Assembly: GCF_030733205.1 (NCBI RefSeq) | Contig: NZ_JASHJL010000035.1 | Coordinates: 1 to 52,431 of the forward strand | Length of the DNA: 52,431 bases | Origin: Mameliella sp. MMSF_3455 | GTDB lineage: Bacteria > Pseudomonadota > Alphaproteobacteria > Rhodobacterales > Rhodobacteraceae | Reading direction: 5' to 3' | Part shown: piece by piece, positions 1-8,637 of the stretch | Position numbering within the stretch: the first letter of the stretch is position 1 | Layout: every line of letters starts with the position of its first letter | Program-made: the position numbers and the translations under genes | The notes under the pieces: model-generated | The model's input: the letters and a program-made list of their open reading frames with translations, nothing else | Told to the model about the DNA's origin: nothing | Databases searched by the model: none

Positions 1-18
1 GCGACGCCGCGCGCCCGC

Positions 19-65
19 GCCGGAGGCGCGACCAAACCCCTGTGCCGGAGCCGCGACCAAGCCCC
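19..65. repeat. Imperfect 22-bp direct repeat, period 25
   Basis: Two copies (19-40 and 44-65) share the pattern GCCGGAGnCGCGACCAAnCC and differ at two bases. They lie upstream of the PPDK-like gene in sequence with no recognisable gene. The preceding gene is outside the window, so I cannot tell whether this is intergenic or the tail of another gene. Confidence 0.6.
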
Positions 66-143
66 AGTCGCGCCCGATCCGGTTTCCCGCCTTGCCAAGC
101 GTCGCTCAGCGCGTATTCTGCCCGCCAACGCAAAGGTGCTGCA

Positions 144-2714
144 GTGCAGAAACCCGATATCCAGAACCCGCATGTGACCCTGATCACCCAGGATGCGCCC
201 ATGTCCACGCCCACGCACGGCGGGCGGGCCAAGTGCCTGCAAAGGCTGGTGCGGCTCGACCTGCCGGTGCCGCGCACCGTGGCGCTCTCCTTTGACGCGG
301 TGCATCGCATCGCCGCGGGCAAGTTCCCCGACATGGGGGCGTTGATTGCCGCCTTCGACCCGGGCGCCCTGCTCTGCGTGCGCCCCTCTTCCGAGGATCC
401 GGACTGGGGCGGCCCGGGTGCCATCCTGAACATCGGCATGAACGACGCCCGTTTCGTCGACATGTCGGACAGGATCGGCCAGGAGGCCGCGGCGGGGCTC
501 TACCTGCGCTTCGTGCAGGCCTACGCGATCCATGTCGCCCGGCTCGACCCGGACCTGTTCGACGAGATCGAGGACAACGGCACCGCCGGCCTCTCCGCCG
601 CACTGCGCGCCTATGAGGAAGAGGCAGAGGAACAGTTCCCGCAGGATCCCGCGCTGCAGCTGCGCGAGGTACTGCGCAGCATGGCCCGCGCCTGGGAAGG
701 CACCTCGGCCCGGCTGCTGCGGCAGGCCAAGGGCGCGCCGGTGGACGCGGGCCTGGGCCTTGTCGTGCAGGAAATGGCCTTGGGGCTGGGTCACGGCGAA
801 TGCGGGTCGGGCGTGTTGCAGCTGGTCAATTCGGACACCGGCAAGCGCCAGTTGACCGGCCGTTACCTCAGCCAGAGCCAGGGCCGCGAGGCCCTGCAGG
901 GCGGCGCCGCCAGCCTCTATCTCGAACGCGACCCGCGCGGCCCCTCGCTGGAGGAACTGGCGCCCAAGGCCTTTGCCGATCTCAAGGCCCATGCCGACCT
1001 GATGCGCGCCCGCCTGCGCGCCGAGATGCAGATCGAGTTCACCATCCAGAACGGCGAGGTCCATATCCTCGACGGGGTGCGCGTCAAGGCCAGTTCGCGC
1101 GCGGCACTGCAGATCGCCGTCCGCCTGGCGCAGGACGGGATCATCACGCCCGAGGACGCGGTGCTGCGGATCGAACCCCGCGCCATCAGCGAGCTTCTGC
1201 ACCGGCAGGTCGCCCCCGAGGCCCGGCGCGAGGTCATCGGGCGCGGCATCGCCGCCAGCCCCGGCGCGGCGACCGGCAAGATCGTCTTTTCCGCCGCCGA
1301 GGCGCAGGCCAGCGCCGCGCGCAACGAACCCTGCATCCTGGTCCGCCGCGAGACCTCTCCCGAGGATGTGCGGGGCATGCACGCGGCGGTGGGCGTGCTG
1401 ACCGAACGCGGCGGCATGACCAGCCACGCCGCGGTGATCGGCCGCGGCCTCGGCCTGCCCTGCGTGGTGGGCGCGGCGCGGATGAATTTCAACCTGCAGC
1501 GGCGGTCCATCCAGGGCGAGGACGGGCGCACCTACCGCGAGGGCGACACGGTCACGCTCGACGGGACCTCGGGTCAGATCCTGCGCGGCGCGCCCGAGAT
1601 GATCGAGGCGGCGCTCGACGATGCCTTCAACACGCTGATGGGCTGGGCCGACGAGGTGCGCGACATCGACATCCGCGCCAATGCCGACACACCCGCCGAT
1701 GCCGCCACCGCGCGCAATTTCGCCGCCCAGGGGATCGGCCTGTGCCGGACCGAGCACATGTTCTTTGAAACCGACCGCATCACCCCCATGCGCGAGATGA
1801 TCTTTGCCGACACGGCAGAGGACCGGCAGGCCGCGTTGGCCCTACTCCTGCCGATGCAACGCAATGATTTCACGGAACTTTTCCGCATCATGGAGGGGCT
1901 TCCGGTCTGCATCCGCCTGTTCGATCCGCCCCTGCACGAATTCCTGCCCACCGACCGCGCGGGCCTGCGCGACCTGGCCGAGGCGCTGGATCTTCCGGTT
2001 TCGGACGTCACCCGGCGGGTGCAGGCGATGGGCGAATACAACCCCATGCTGGGCCTGCGCGGCGTGCGGCTGGGCATCACGGTGCCCGAAATCTACGACA
2101 TGCAGGCGCGCGCCATCTTCGAGGCGACGCTGGACGCCAGCCGCGAAGGCGCCCCTGCGGTGGTGCCGGAGATCATGCTGCCGCTGGTTTCGGCCAAGCG
2201 CGAGGTCGAACTGATCCGGACCCGGATCGAGGCGGTCGCGGCGGCGGTGCGCACCGAACGCGGGCGCGACATCACCTATCGCCTGGGCGTCATGGTCGAG
2301 ACGCCGCGCTCCTGCCTGCGCGCGGACGAGATCGCGCCCTATTCGCATTTCCTGTCTTTCGGCACCAACGACCTCACCCAGATGACCTACGGGCTGTCGC
2401 GCGACGATGCGGGCCGGTTCATGTCCGACTACGTCAGCCAGGGGGTCTTTCGCGAGGACCCGTTCCACGTCCTCGACATCGACGGCGTCGGAGAACTGGT
2501 GGCCACGGGCGTGCAGCGCGGGCGGGCAACCAACCCGTCTGTGACCCTGTCGATCTGCGGCGAACACGGCGGCAACCCCGAATCGATTGCCTTTTGCCGC
2601 TCGGCAGGGATGGATTACGTCAGCTGTTCCCCCTTCCGCGTGCCGGTTGCGCGGCTGGCGGCGGCACAGCTTGCGCTGCGCGACCGCGGCCTGGACGGGC
2701 CGCGCAAACGCTAA
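144..2714 (+). CDS. Pyruvate phosphate dikinase-like protein with degenerate ATP-grasp domain
   Basis: 856 aa from a GTG start preceded by AAAGG; an ATG at 201 is an alternative. The order is that of PPDK: N-terminal ATP-grasp region (to about residue 330), phospho-His swivel domain with GGMTSHAAV (His428), and C-terminal PEP/pyruvate barrel with GIGLCRTEHMFF, NPMLGLRGVRLGI, FGTNDLTQM, CGEHGGNPES and SCSPFRVP (Cys828). The C-terminal half is textbook PPDK. In the ATP half the usual GGK is GGR (Arg28), the usual QDxEFT is MQIEFT (Gln296, Glu298), and the usual QTR motif reads DGV (310-312). True PPDK interconverts ATP+pyruvate+Pi and AMP+PEP+PPi; here the ATP half-reaction is doubtful. The next gene is 173 nt downstream on the same strand. 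Family membership is sure; activity is not. Confidence 0.85.
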   Translation: MQKPDIQNPHVTLITQDAPMSTPTHGGRAKCLQRLVRLDLPVPRTVALSFDAVHRIAAGKFPDMGALIAAFDPGALLCVRPSSEDPDWGGPGAILNIGMNDARFVDMSDRIGQEAAAGLYLRFVQAYAIHVARLDPDLFDEIEDNGTAGLSAALRAYEEEAEEQFPQDPALQLREVLRSMARAWEGTSARLLRQAKGAPVDAGLGLVVQEMALGLGHGECGSGVLQLVNSDTGKRQLTGRYLSQSQGREALQGGAASLYLERDPRGPSLEELAPKAFADLKAHADLMRARLRAEMQIEFTIQNGEVHILDGVRVKASSRAALQIAVRLAQDGIITPEDAVLRIEPRAISELLHRQVAPEARREVIGRGIAASPGAATGKIVFSAAEAQASAARNEPCILVRRETSPEDVRGMHAAVGVLTERGGMTSHAAVIGRGLGLPCVVGAARMNFNLQRRSIQGEDGRTYREGDTVTLDGTSGQILRGAPEMIEAALDDAFNTLMGWADEVRDIDIRANADTPADAATARNFAAQGIGLCRTEHMFFETDRITPMREMIFADTAEDRQAALALLLPMQRNDFTELFRIMEGLPVCIRLFDPPLHEFLPTDRAGLRDLAEALDLPVSDVTRRVQAMGEYNPMLGLRGVRLGITVPEIYDMQARAIFEATLDASREGAPAVVPEIMLPLVSAKREVELIRTRIEAVAAAVRTERGRDITYRLGVMVETPRSCLRADEIAPYSHFLSFGTNDLTQMTYGLSRDDAGRFMSDYVSQGVFREDPFHVLDIDGVGELVATGVQRGRATNPSVTLSICGEHGGNPESIAFCRSAGMDYVSCSPFRVPVARLAAAQLALRDRGLDGPRKR

Positions 2715-2887
2715 GCCTGCAAGGCCGAAATCGCCGCGGGCGCCGGTCTCGGGCCACAGTCGGGGGGACAATCCGCCGACGAGTCCCCGGGCATTCTTTA
2801 CCCAATTGCCAATATTCTGTATGGGTGCGTCCGTCGCGTGACGTGAGGCACCACGCGATGCATGTTCGATTGGGGGATATTTTCGAC

Positions 2888-3577
2888 ATGAAACTTCTGA
2901 CCACTGCCCTGCGCCGTGGCCTTGTCCTTGCGGCCTTTTCGTTCATCGCCGCACAACTGGCCCTGACTTCCGGCCCGGTTTCTGCCGACCCGGCCCGAAG
3001 CGCGCAGACTCTCCTGTCACTTGAAAGCCGCGCGCTGGCGCGCGTGGGCAACACCCATCTGAAGGGGCTCGTCACGCCCGTGAAACCGATCCCTGTCGCG
3101 GCAGGCACGGTGACCGGCGGCGGCGGCTTTCTCTATGACAAGACCTGGCTGTCCCGACAGCCCGCACCCGAGGGCGGACCGCAATGGCGCTGCCTGGCCG
3201 AGGCCCTGTACTTCGAGGCCCGGGGCGAGACCATCGAAGGGCTTTTCGCGGTCTCCGAGGTCATCATGAACCGGGTCGCGTCGAAACGCTTTCCGAATTC
3301 GGTCTGCGGCGTGGTGAACCAGGGCACGGGGCGCAAGTTCGCCTGCCAGTTCACCTATACCTGCGACGGCCGCCCGGAACACATCGACGACAAACGCTCG
3401 TGGAGCCGGGTCGGCAAGGTCGCCCGCGCGGTGCTGGACGGCAAGGCAACCGGCCTGACCAAGGGCGCCACGCATTACCACGCCACCTGGGTTTCGCCCG
3501 ACTGGTCGCGGAAATACACCAAGACCTTTGCCCACGGGGTCCACATCTTCTACCGCCACACTTGGCGCGGCGAATAA
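2888..3577 (+). CDS. Exported cell-wall hydrolase, SleB/CwlJ family
   Basis: 229 aa. I chose the ATG at 2888 because it gives a clean signal peptide (basic MKLLTTALRR, then a hydrophobic stretch, cleavage probably near PVSAD); an ATG at 2858 would add ten residues. The C-terminal 130 residues match the Hydrolase_2 fold: WRCLAEALYFEARGE, the EVIMNRV helix, CQFTYTCDG, and the closing THYHATWVSP and HIFYRH. The family hydrolyses peptidoglycan (spore cortex in bacilli); non-sporing alphaproteobacteria carry it as a likely periplasmic lytic enzyme. The family Glu is present in YFEARGE. A strong terminator hairpin follows 20 nt after the stop. Confidence 0.85.
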   Translation: MKLLTTALRRGLVLAAFSFIAAQLALTSGPVSADPARSAQTLLSLESRALARVGNTHLKGLVTPVKPIPVAAGTVTGGGGFLYDKTWLSRQPAPEGGPQWRCLAEALYFEARGETIEGLFAVSEVIMNRVASKRFPNSVCGVVNQGTGRKFACQFTYTCDGRPEHIDDKRSWSRVGKVARAVLDGKATGLTKGATHYHATWVSPDWSRKYTKTFAHGVHIFYRHTWRGE

Positions 3578-3596
3578 TCCGTCGCCAAAGGTTCGC

Positions 3597-3633
3597 AAAA
3601 GGGCGCCTGCGGCTGGCCGTCGGGCGCCCTTTT
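3597..3633. terminator. Rho-independent terminator, bidirectional
   Basis: An 11-bp perfect stem (AAAAGGGCGCC at 3597-3607 with GGCGCCCTTTT at 3623-3633) encloses a 15-nt loop. It starts 20 nt after the hydrolase stop. A-tract and T-tract flank it, so it could work on both strands. Confidence 0.85.
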
Positions 3634-3671
3634 CGTTACCACGGGCCATCACACAACAGACAGGGGCCGAC

Positions 3672-4610
3672 ATGCCCAGCGACATCCGCCTAGCCTTTGC
3701 CCATCCTTCCGAACGCAGCGTCGCCACAGCCGGAGACACGCCGCATGACCGCATCTCGGTGCGCGACCATGTGGTCGAGGTCGATATCGGCGCGTTTCAG
3801 GCCGAACGCGGCCAGAAACAGCGCGTCCGTTTCAACGTGGTGGTCGAGGTCATCCCCTTTACCGGCCCGCTGGATGACGACGTGGACCGCATCCTGTCCT
3901 ACGACCGGGTGACAGAGGCGATCAGCCACGAGCTCGAGGCAGAGCGGCTCAACCTGCTGGAAACGCTGGCCGAACGCATCGCGGAACGCATCCTGCTGGA
4001 ACCCCAGGCCCTGCGCGCCTTCGTAAGGGTGGAAAAGCTGGATCGCGGCCCCGGCGCGCTGGGGGTGGAAATCGTGCGCTCGCGCCGCGACGTGGCCGAC
4101 CACCTGGGCGAGATCGCCGAGGAAGTGGCGCAGGAGCGCCCGCACGCCCGCGTCGTCTACCTGTCGAACGAGGCGATGGGCGATTCCCGGCTGACCTCCT
4201 GGCTGGACCAGCTCGAGGCCCGGCCCGCGCCGCTGATCCTCTGCGTCGGACGCCCCGATACCGAGATCCCGCAAACCGGGCACAAGATGACCCAGCGCCG
4301 GGTCGACCTGCTGTCGATCGAACAGAACGCCTGGTGCCTGGCCGCGCGCGACGACCGGGCCAAGGTGGTCGCCACCCGGACAGAGCTGGACTGGGCGATG
4401 AAGAACGGACAGATCTGCGTCTGGGCCCCTTCCAAGATCGTTTTGGACGCGACCCAGGGCCCGCAAGCGCAGCCGCGCGACTCCGTTGCGCTGGCGGCCT
4501 GGTTCGCGGACGAACTGGACGCCTGCGAACTGCTGGTGATCGGCGAAGACCTGCCGGACGAGATCTCTGTTCCCGCCCGCGCCCTGCCCCCGAGCACCTC
4601 GCTGTTCTAA
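3672..4610 (+). CDS. folB: Dihydroneopterin aldolase (FolB) with large C-terminal extension
   Basis: 312 aa from the ATG at 3672 with an AGGGG ribosome site; ordinary FolB is about 120 aa. Residues 27-137 are FolB: VEVDIGAFQAERGQKQ, the YDRV segment, NLLETLAERIAERIL, and VRVEKLDRGPGALG with the expected lysine. FolB splits 7,8-dihydroneopterin to 6-hydroxymethyl-dihydropterin and glycolaldehyde, one step before FolP, which is the next gene. The remaining 155 residues are not FolB. They resemble a small amino-acid-kinase fold (LTSWLDQL, GQICVWAPSKIVLD, then DSVALAAWFADELDA) whose usual glycine-rich nucleotide loops are absent. The role of the extension is unknown; it could be regulatory or structural. 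Confidence 0.85.
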   Translation: MPSDIRLAFAHPSERSVATAGDTPHDRISVRDHVVEVDIGAFQAERGQKQRVRFNVVVEVIPFTGPLDDDVDRILSYDRVTEAISHELEAERLNLLETLAERIAERILLEPQALRAFVRVEKLDRGPGALGVEIVRSRRDVADHLGEIAEEVAQERPHARVVYLSNEAMGDSRLTSWLDQLEARPAPLILCVGRPDTEIPQTGHKMTQRRVDLLSIEQNAWCLAARDDRAKVVATRTELDWAMKNGQICVWAPSKIVLDATQGPQAQPRDSVALAAWFADELDACELLVIGEDLPDEISVPARALPPSTSLF

Positions 4611-4649
4611 CCGCTTGCCAAGTCTTACCTGATCGGTCAGTCACCCCGC

Positions 4650-5663
4650 ATGAGCGTCTATTTCCGTCCCGTCGTCCGTTTTGACAGCCCCCGCTCCGAT
4701 GAAGCGCTCGACCTGGCGGGCGGGCCGGGCTGGTTCACGCAGGCCGTCCGCTACAGCCGCGACGCGCCGCCGCGCAACGTTTCCCTGTCCGAGATCCCCG
4801 AGGACTGGCGCACGCGCCTCTCCGCGCCCCGGGCCGCCATCGCCGGCATGGTCCTGGACAGCCCGCGCATCATGGGCATTCTCAACGTCACGCCGGACAG
4901 TTTCTCGGACGGCGGCAACCACCAGACCGCCGCCAAGGCGGTGCAACGGGCGCGCCGCATGGTCAGTTCGGGGGCGCATATCATCGACGTCGGCGGCGAA
5001 AGCACCCGTCCCGGCGCCCTGCCCGTCCCGAACGAGGCAGAGATCGCGCGGATAGAGCCGGTCATCACCGCCCTGTCACGGGAACTGACCACGCCGGTCT
5101 CGATCGACACGCGCAAGTCTGCGGTGGCGGAGGCGGCGGTCACAGCGGGCGCGGCGCTGGTCAACGATGTCTCTGGCTTTACCTACGATCCGATGCTGGC
5201 GCATTACTGCCGCGACCGGGGGCTGCCCGTCTGCGTGATGCATGCGCGCGGCGACCCGGAAACCATGCAGCAGGATCCGCGCTATGACGACGTGCTGCTG
5301 GACGTCTACGATTTCCTGGCCGCGCAGGTCGCCATGCTCGAGGAGTTGGGCATCCCGCGTGCCCGGATCATCGTCGACCCCGGCATCGGCTTCGGCAAGA
5401 CGATCGACCACAACCTGACGCTCTTGCGCGACGTGGCGCTGTTCCACGGTCTGGGCTGCCCGGTCCTGGTGGGCGCCTCGCGCAAGGGGTTCATCGGCAA
5501 GATTTCCGGTGTCCAGACCTCGGCCGAGAGGGTCTCCGGCTCTGTCGCCGTGGCCCAGGCGGCGGCCGCTCAGGGGGTGCAGATCGTCCGTGTCCACGAT
5601 GTTTCAGCAACCGCCCAGGCGCTGGCCATGTGGCGGGCCATTTCGAGAGGAAGCTTTCCATGA
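4650..5663 (+). CDS. folP: Dihydropteroate synthase
   Basis: 337 aa, longer than the usual 275-285 because of about 70 N-terminal residues before the TIM barrel. It joins 6-hydroxymethyl-dihydropterin pyrophosphate to p-aminobenzoate in folate synthesis. Diagnostic motifs in order: [64 protein letters not shown] and RVHDV. It follows folB by 39 nt and overlaps glmM by 4 nt (ATGA), so the three are likely one operon with translational coupling. The N-terminal extension, also seen in other Rhodobacteraceae as far as I recall, has no motif I recognise. Confidence 0.95.
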   Translation: MSVYFRPVVRFDSPRSDEALDLAGGPGWFTQAVRYSRDAPPRNVSLSEIPEDWRTRLSAPRAAIAGMVLDSPRIMGILNVTPDSFSDGGNHQTAAKAVQRARRMVSSGAHIIDVGGESTRPGALPVPNEAEIARIEPVITALSRELTTPVSIDTRKSAVAEAAVTAGAALVNDVSGFTYDPMLAHYCRDRGLPVCVMHARGDPETMQQDPRYDDVLLDVYDFLAAQVAMLEELGIPRARIIVDPGIGFGKTIDHNLTLLRDVALFHGLGCPVLVGASRKGFIGKISGVQTSAERVSGSVAVAQAAAAQGVQIVRVHDVSATAQALAMWRAISRGSFP

Positions 5664-7003
5664 GCCGCAAGCTGTTTGGCACCGACGGTGTGCGCGGGAC
5701 CGCCAACACCTACCCGATGACAGCCGAGATGGCCTTGATGCTGGGCGCGGCCGTGGGGCGGTATTTCCGCAATGAACACTCGGGCGTCCACCGTGTCGTG
5801 ATCGGCAAGGACACGCGGCTGTCGGGCTACATGTTCGAGAACGCGCTGACCGCCGGGCTGACCTCTACCGGCATGAACGTGCTGCTGCTGGGGCCGGTGC
5901 CAACACCCGCCGTGGGCCTTCTGACCACCTCGATGCGGGCCGACCTCGGGATCATGATCTCGGCCAGCCACAACCCCGCCGCCGACAACGGGATCAAGTT
6001 CTTTGGCCCCGACGGTTTCAAGCTGTCCGATGGCGTCGAGGCCGAGATCGAGGCGCTGGTCGAGTCCGGCGTGCGCCCCGCCCAGCCAGACAACATCGGC
6101 CGTGCCCGCCGGATCGACGATGGCCGCTTCCGCTACCAGGAGCGGGTCAAGAGCACCCTGCCCCACGGGCTGCGGCTGGACGGGATCAAGGTGGTGGTCG
6201 ATTGCGCCAATGGCGCCGCCTACAAGACCGCCCCCGAGGTCCTGTGGGAGCTGGGCGCCGATGTGGTCCAGATCGGGAACGCGCCCAACGGTCTGAACAT
6301 CAACGACAACTGCGGCTCGACCAAACCCGCCGCCGCCGCCGAGGCGGTGCGCCGGCACGGCGCCGACGTGGGGCTCTGCCTGGATGGCGATGCCGACCGG
6401 ATCATCCTGATCGACGAGAACGGCCAGGTGGCCGACGGCGATCAGTTCATGGCGCTGCTGGCGGCCCGCTGGGCCGAAGAAGACCGGCTGAAGGGCGGCA
6501 CCCTGGTGGCAACGGTCATGTCCAATCTCGGGCTGGAACGGTTCCTGGACGACCGCGGCCTGCGGCTGGAACGGACGCAGGTCGGCGACCGCTACGTTGT
6601 CGAGGCGATGCGCGCAGGCGGGTGGAACCTGGGCGGCGAACAGTCGGGCCACATCGTGATGACCGATTACGCCACCACCGGCGACGGGCTGATGGCCGGG
6701 ATGCAATTTTTGTCGGAAATGGTGCGCACCGGCAAGCGCGCCTCGGACCTGACCCACAGCTTCACCCGCGTGCCGCAACTGCTCAAGAACGTGCGCTACG
6801 GCGCCGGTGTGCTGCCGCTGGACGCGGACAGCGTCAAGAAGGCGATCGCGGATGCAGAGGGCATGTTGACCGGCAAGGGCCGCCTGCTGATCCGCAAATC
6901 CGGCACCGAGCCGCTGATCCGCGTCATGGCGGAATGCGAGGATGAAGACCTGCTGAGCCAGGTCGTCAACGGCATCGTAGCCGAGGTCGAGGCGGTCGCC
7001 TGA
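5660..7003 (+). CDS. glmM: Phosphoglucosamine mutase
   Basis: 447 aa, normal length. It converts glucosamine-6-phosphate to glucosamine-1-phosphate for UDP-GlcNAc, hence peptidoglycan and LPS. The ATG at 5660 overlaps the folP stop (ATGA) and gives the standard N-terminus [11 protein letters not shown]. The catalytic phosphoserine loop is [12 protein letters not shown], the metal loop is DGDADR, the sugar-binding loop is GEQSGH and the phosphate-binding loop is [12 protein letters not shown]. The folB-folP-glmM order joins folate and cell-wall precursor genes in one transcript. The next gene is convergent, 56 nt away, and I see no clear terminator between them. Confidence 0.97.
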   Translation: MSRKLFGTDGVRGTANTYPMTAEMALMLGAAVGRYFRNEHSGVHRVVIGKDTRLSGYMFENALTAGLTSTGMNVLLLGPVPTPAVGLLTTSMRADLGIMISASHNPAADNGIKFFGPDGFKLSDGVEAEIEALVESGVRPAQPDNIGRARRIDDGRFRYQERVKSTLPHGLRLDGIKVVVDCANGAAYKTAPEVLWELGADVVQIGNAPNGLNINDNCGSTKPAAAAEAVRRHGADVGLCLDGDADRIILIDENGQVADGDQFMALLAARWAEEDRLKGGTLVATVMSNLGLERFLDDRGLRLERTQVGDRYVVEAMRAGGWNLGGEQSGHIVMTDYATTGDGLMAGMQFLSEMVRTGKRASDLTHSFTRVPQLLKNVRYGAGVLPLDADSVKKAIADAEGMLTGKGRLLIRKSGTEPLIRVMAECEDEDLLSQVVNGIVAEVEAVA

Positions 7004-7059
7004 CCGCCTGCCCCTTTCCTGTGCCGTGCCGCCGGGACCTTGTGGCGCCGTGGCCGCGC

Positions 7060-7581
7060 TCAGACCTCGCCCCGCCCGCGCAGCGGGGCCGTCACCAACC
7101 GCAAGCTGCGCCGCAGGATCGCGAAGACCAGCGCCAGCGCCGCCCAGCCCGCCAGGAACCCCGCCCCGGCAAAGACCGTCCCTTCGAAGGTGGCAGGCAC
7201 CGCGGGTTTGAAGCTCTGCCAGGCCCGGTGTGCAACCTCGCTGTCGGGTCGCATCTCGAAGGCCAGTTTGGCCCGCGCAAAGGGCCCCGCCCCTTCCAGC
7301 CGTGCCAGCGCCTCCGACAGGCGCGCGTGCCGGGCGATGTCGCTGGCCATGTTGCCGGCCTGGGTCCGCGAAAGCTCGCCCTCCTCGGCCAGGGCCGCAA
7401 GGTAGGCGTCCACCTCCAGTCCCACCCGCGCCGCATCCGCCTCGTATCGCGTGACCTGGCGTGCCAGTTCATCCACCGCGCCGCCGAGGCGCTGCATGTA
7501 TTGCTGGGAATATTCGGGGAACTGCGACAGGCTTACGGCGCCCGTCAGCCCGGCCGCAAGGGCCACTACCCGCAAGAACAT
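7060..7581 (-). CDS. DUF2937 family membrane protein
   Basis: 173 aa from an ATG at 7581 with GGGAGG upstream. It has a hydrophobic N-terminal segment (VVALAAGLTGAVSLSQFPEY), a middle region with coiled-coil character that is rich in Glu, Ala and Arg, and a C-terminal membrane segment (GTVFAGAGFLAGWAALALVF) followed by a basic tail. The FPEYSQQYMQRLGGAVDEL stretch is typical of DUF2937. No function is known for the family. It follows the serine hydrolase gene by 92 nt on the same strand. An upstream extension in frame is possible but overlaps the hydrolase gene and looks non-coding. Confidence 0.75.
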   Translation of the reverse strand: MFLRVVALAAGLTGAVSLSQFPEYSQQYMQRLGGAVDELARQVTRYEADAARVGLEVDAYLAALAEEGELSRTQAGNMASDIARHARLSEALARLEGAGPFARAKLAFEMRPDSEVAHRAWQSFKPAVPATFEGTVFAGAGFLAGWAALALVFAILRRSLRLVTAPLRGRGEV

Positions 7582-7673
7582 CTGCCTGTGCCTCCCGTCG
7601 CGTCTCTTGGCGATCTTGGTCGCAGAATGCCAGAAACCGTCTCCCCGCACGAGAGGAAAGCGCGCGCCGGGGG

Positions 7674-8609
7674 TCAGTCGGCGAAAACCGCCCGCACCAA
7701 TGCCGCGTCCAGCGCCGCCATCGCCTCTCCGTCGACGCAGGCGCCATAGGCCGCGACGATCGTGTATTTCCCGGCCCAGTTCACCGCAAAGGCGCCCAGC
7801 CCCGCATCCCGGAAACAGAGCGCACCGAAATGCCAGTGGTTTGCCATGTCGCGCCCGGTGCGGAACAGCATCCCCAGCCCGTAGAAGGCACCGCCGCCCA
7901 GGTCTGCCGAGGGCGTGTCCCGCGGGTCCATCGCCGCGAACCCCTCCCGCATCAGCCGCGCGTAGTCGCGCACCGACATCTGCCAGCCGCCCCAGGGGCC
8001 ATAGCCCCCATACTCTGGCGAGAGCCGCGCCGTGGTGATCCCCAGCGGCTCCAGCACGCGCAGGGCGCAGGCCTTGTCGTAGCGGTTCCCCGTGACCGCC
8101 TCGATCACAAGACCGAGGATGGCGTAATTCTCGTTGTTGTAGCGATAGCTGCCGCGCTTGCCCTCCTGCCGGTCCCGGTCGAGCGCAGTGGCCGTCACCT
8201 CTTGCCAGCGGCGAGTGGTGTCGCCGCGCCATCCGGACATCGCGCCCTGCGTTTCATCCGGCCAGAGGCCCGAGGTATGGGTCACAAGCTGGGCAAGCGT
8301 GATGGTGCCGCCGCCCTCGATCCAGCGGTTCAGCGGATCGTCCCAGGCCATCAGCCCCTCATCCACCAGCACCCGGGCGCAAAGCCCGGTGATGCCCTTG
8401 GACAGGCTGGCCAGGGGCACGGCCCGGTCGGGGTCATAACCGTTGTCCCGCCCCAGCAACTGGCTGTCCCCGATCAGGAAGACCAGCGCGCCGGGCGGCT
8501 TGCCCTGCGCCTCCAGCCAGCGGGACCATTCCAGGGCCACACGGTCGGATTGCCCGAACGCGGGCACGGCGCAGGCGATCAGGATCAGGACTAGGCGGAA
8601 CAGGCGCAT
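7674..8609 (-). CDS. Exported serine hydrolase, class C beta-lactamase fold
   Basis: 311 aa with a signal peptide ending near PAFGQ. Motifs of the penicillin-binding-protein/class C fold are present: nucleophile SLSK (in ASLSKGITG), YNN as the Tyr motif (YRYNNENYAILG), and HFG in place of KTG (NHWHFGALCF). THTSGLWPDE is the loop usually following the helix. The HxG variant is normal in esterase/peptidase-like members, so this is probably not a resistance enzyme; the substrate cannot be told. It lies 28 nt after proS on the same strand and is likely cotranscribed with it. Confidence 0.85.
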   Translation of the reverse strand: MRLFRLVLILIACAVPAFGQSDRVALEWSRWLEAQGKPPGALVFLIGDSQLLGRDNGYDPDRAVPLASLSKGITGLCARVLVDEGLMAWDDPLNRWIEGGGTITLAQLVTHTSGLWPDETQGAMSGWRGDTTRRWQEVTATALDRDRQEGKRGSYRYNNENYAILGLVIEAVTGNRYDKACALRVLEPLGITTARLSPEYGGYGPWGGWQMSVRDYARLMREGFAAMDPRDTPSADLGGGAFYGLGMLFRTGRDMANHWHFGALCFRDAGLGAFAVNWAGKYTIVAAYGACVDGEAMAALDAALVRAVFAD

Positions 8610-8637
8610 GACGTATCCGGGGGCTGACGCCCGCGGA

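Noticed and set aside
1842-2771. Long minus-strand reading frame opposite the PPDK-like gene
   Set aside because: High GC keeps antisense frames open; its His/Arg-rich composition and lack of motifs mark it as a shadow. The same holds for other long antisense frames, such as those opposite ppk, pccA and pccB.
7674-8609. Antibiotic-resistance beta-lactamase
   Set aside because: The KTG motif is HFG and the protein resembles esterase/peptidase-like class C members; no resistance claim is justified.
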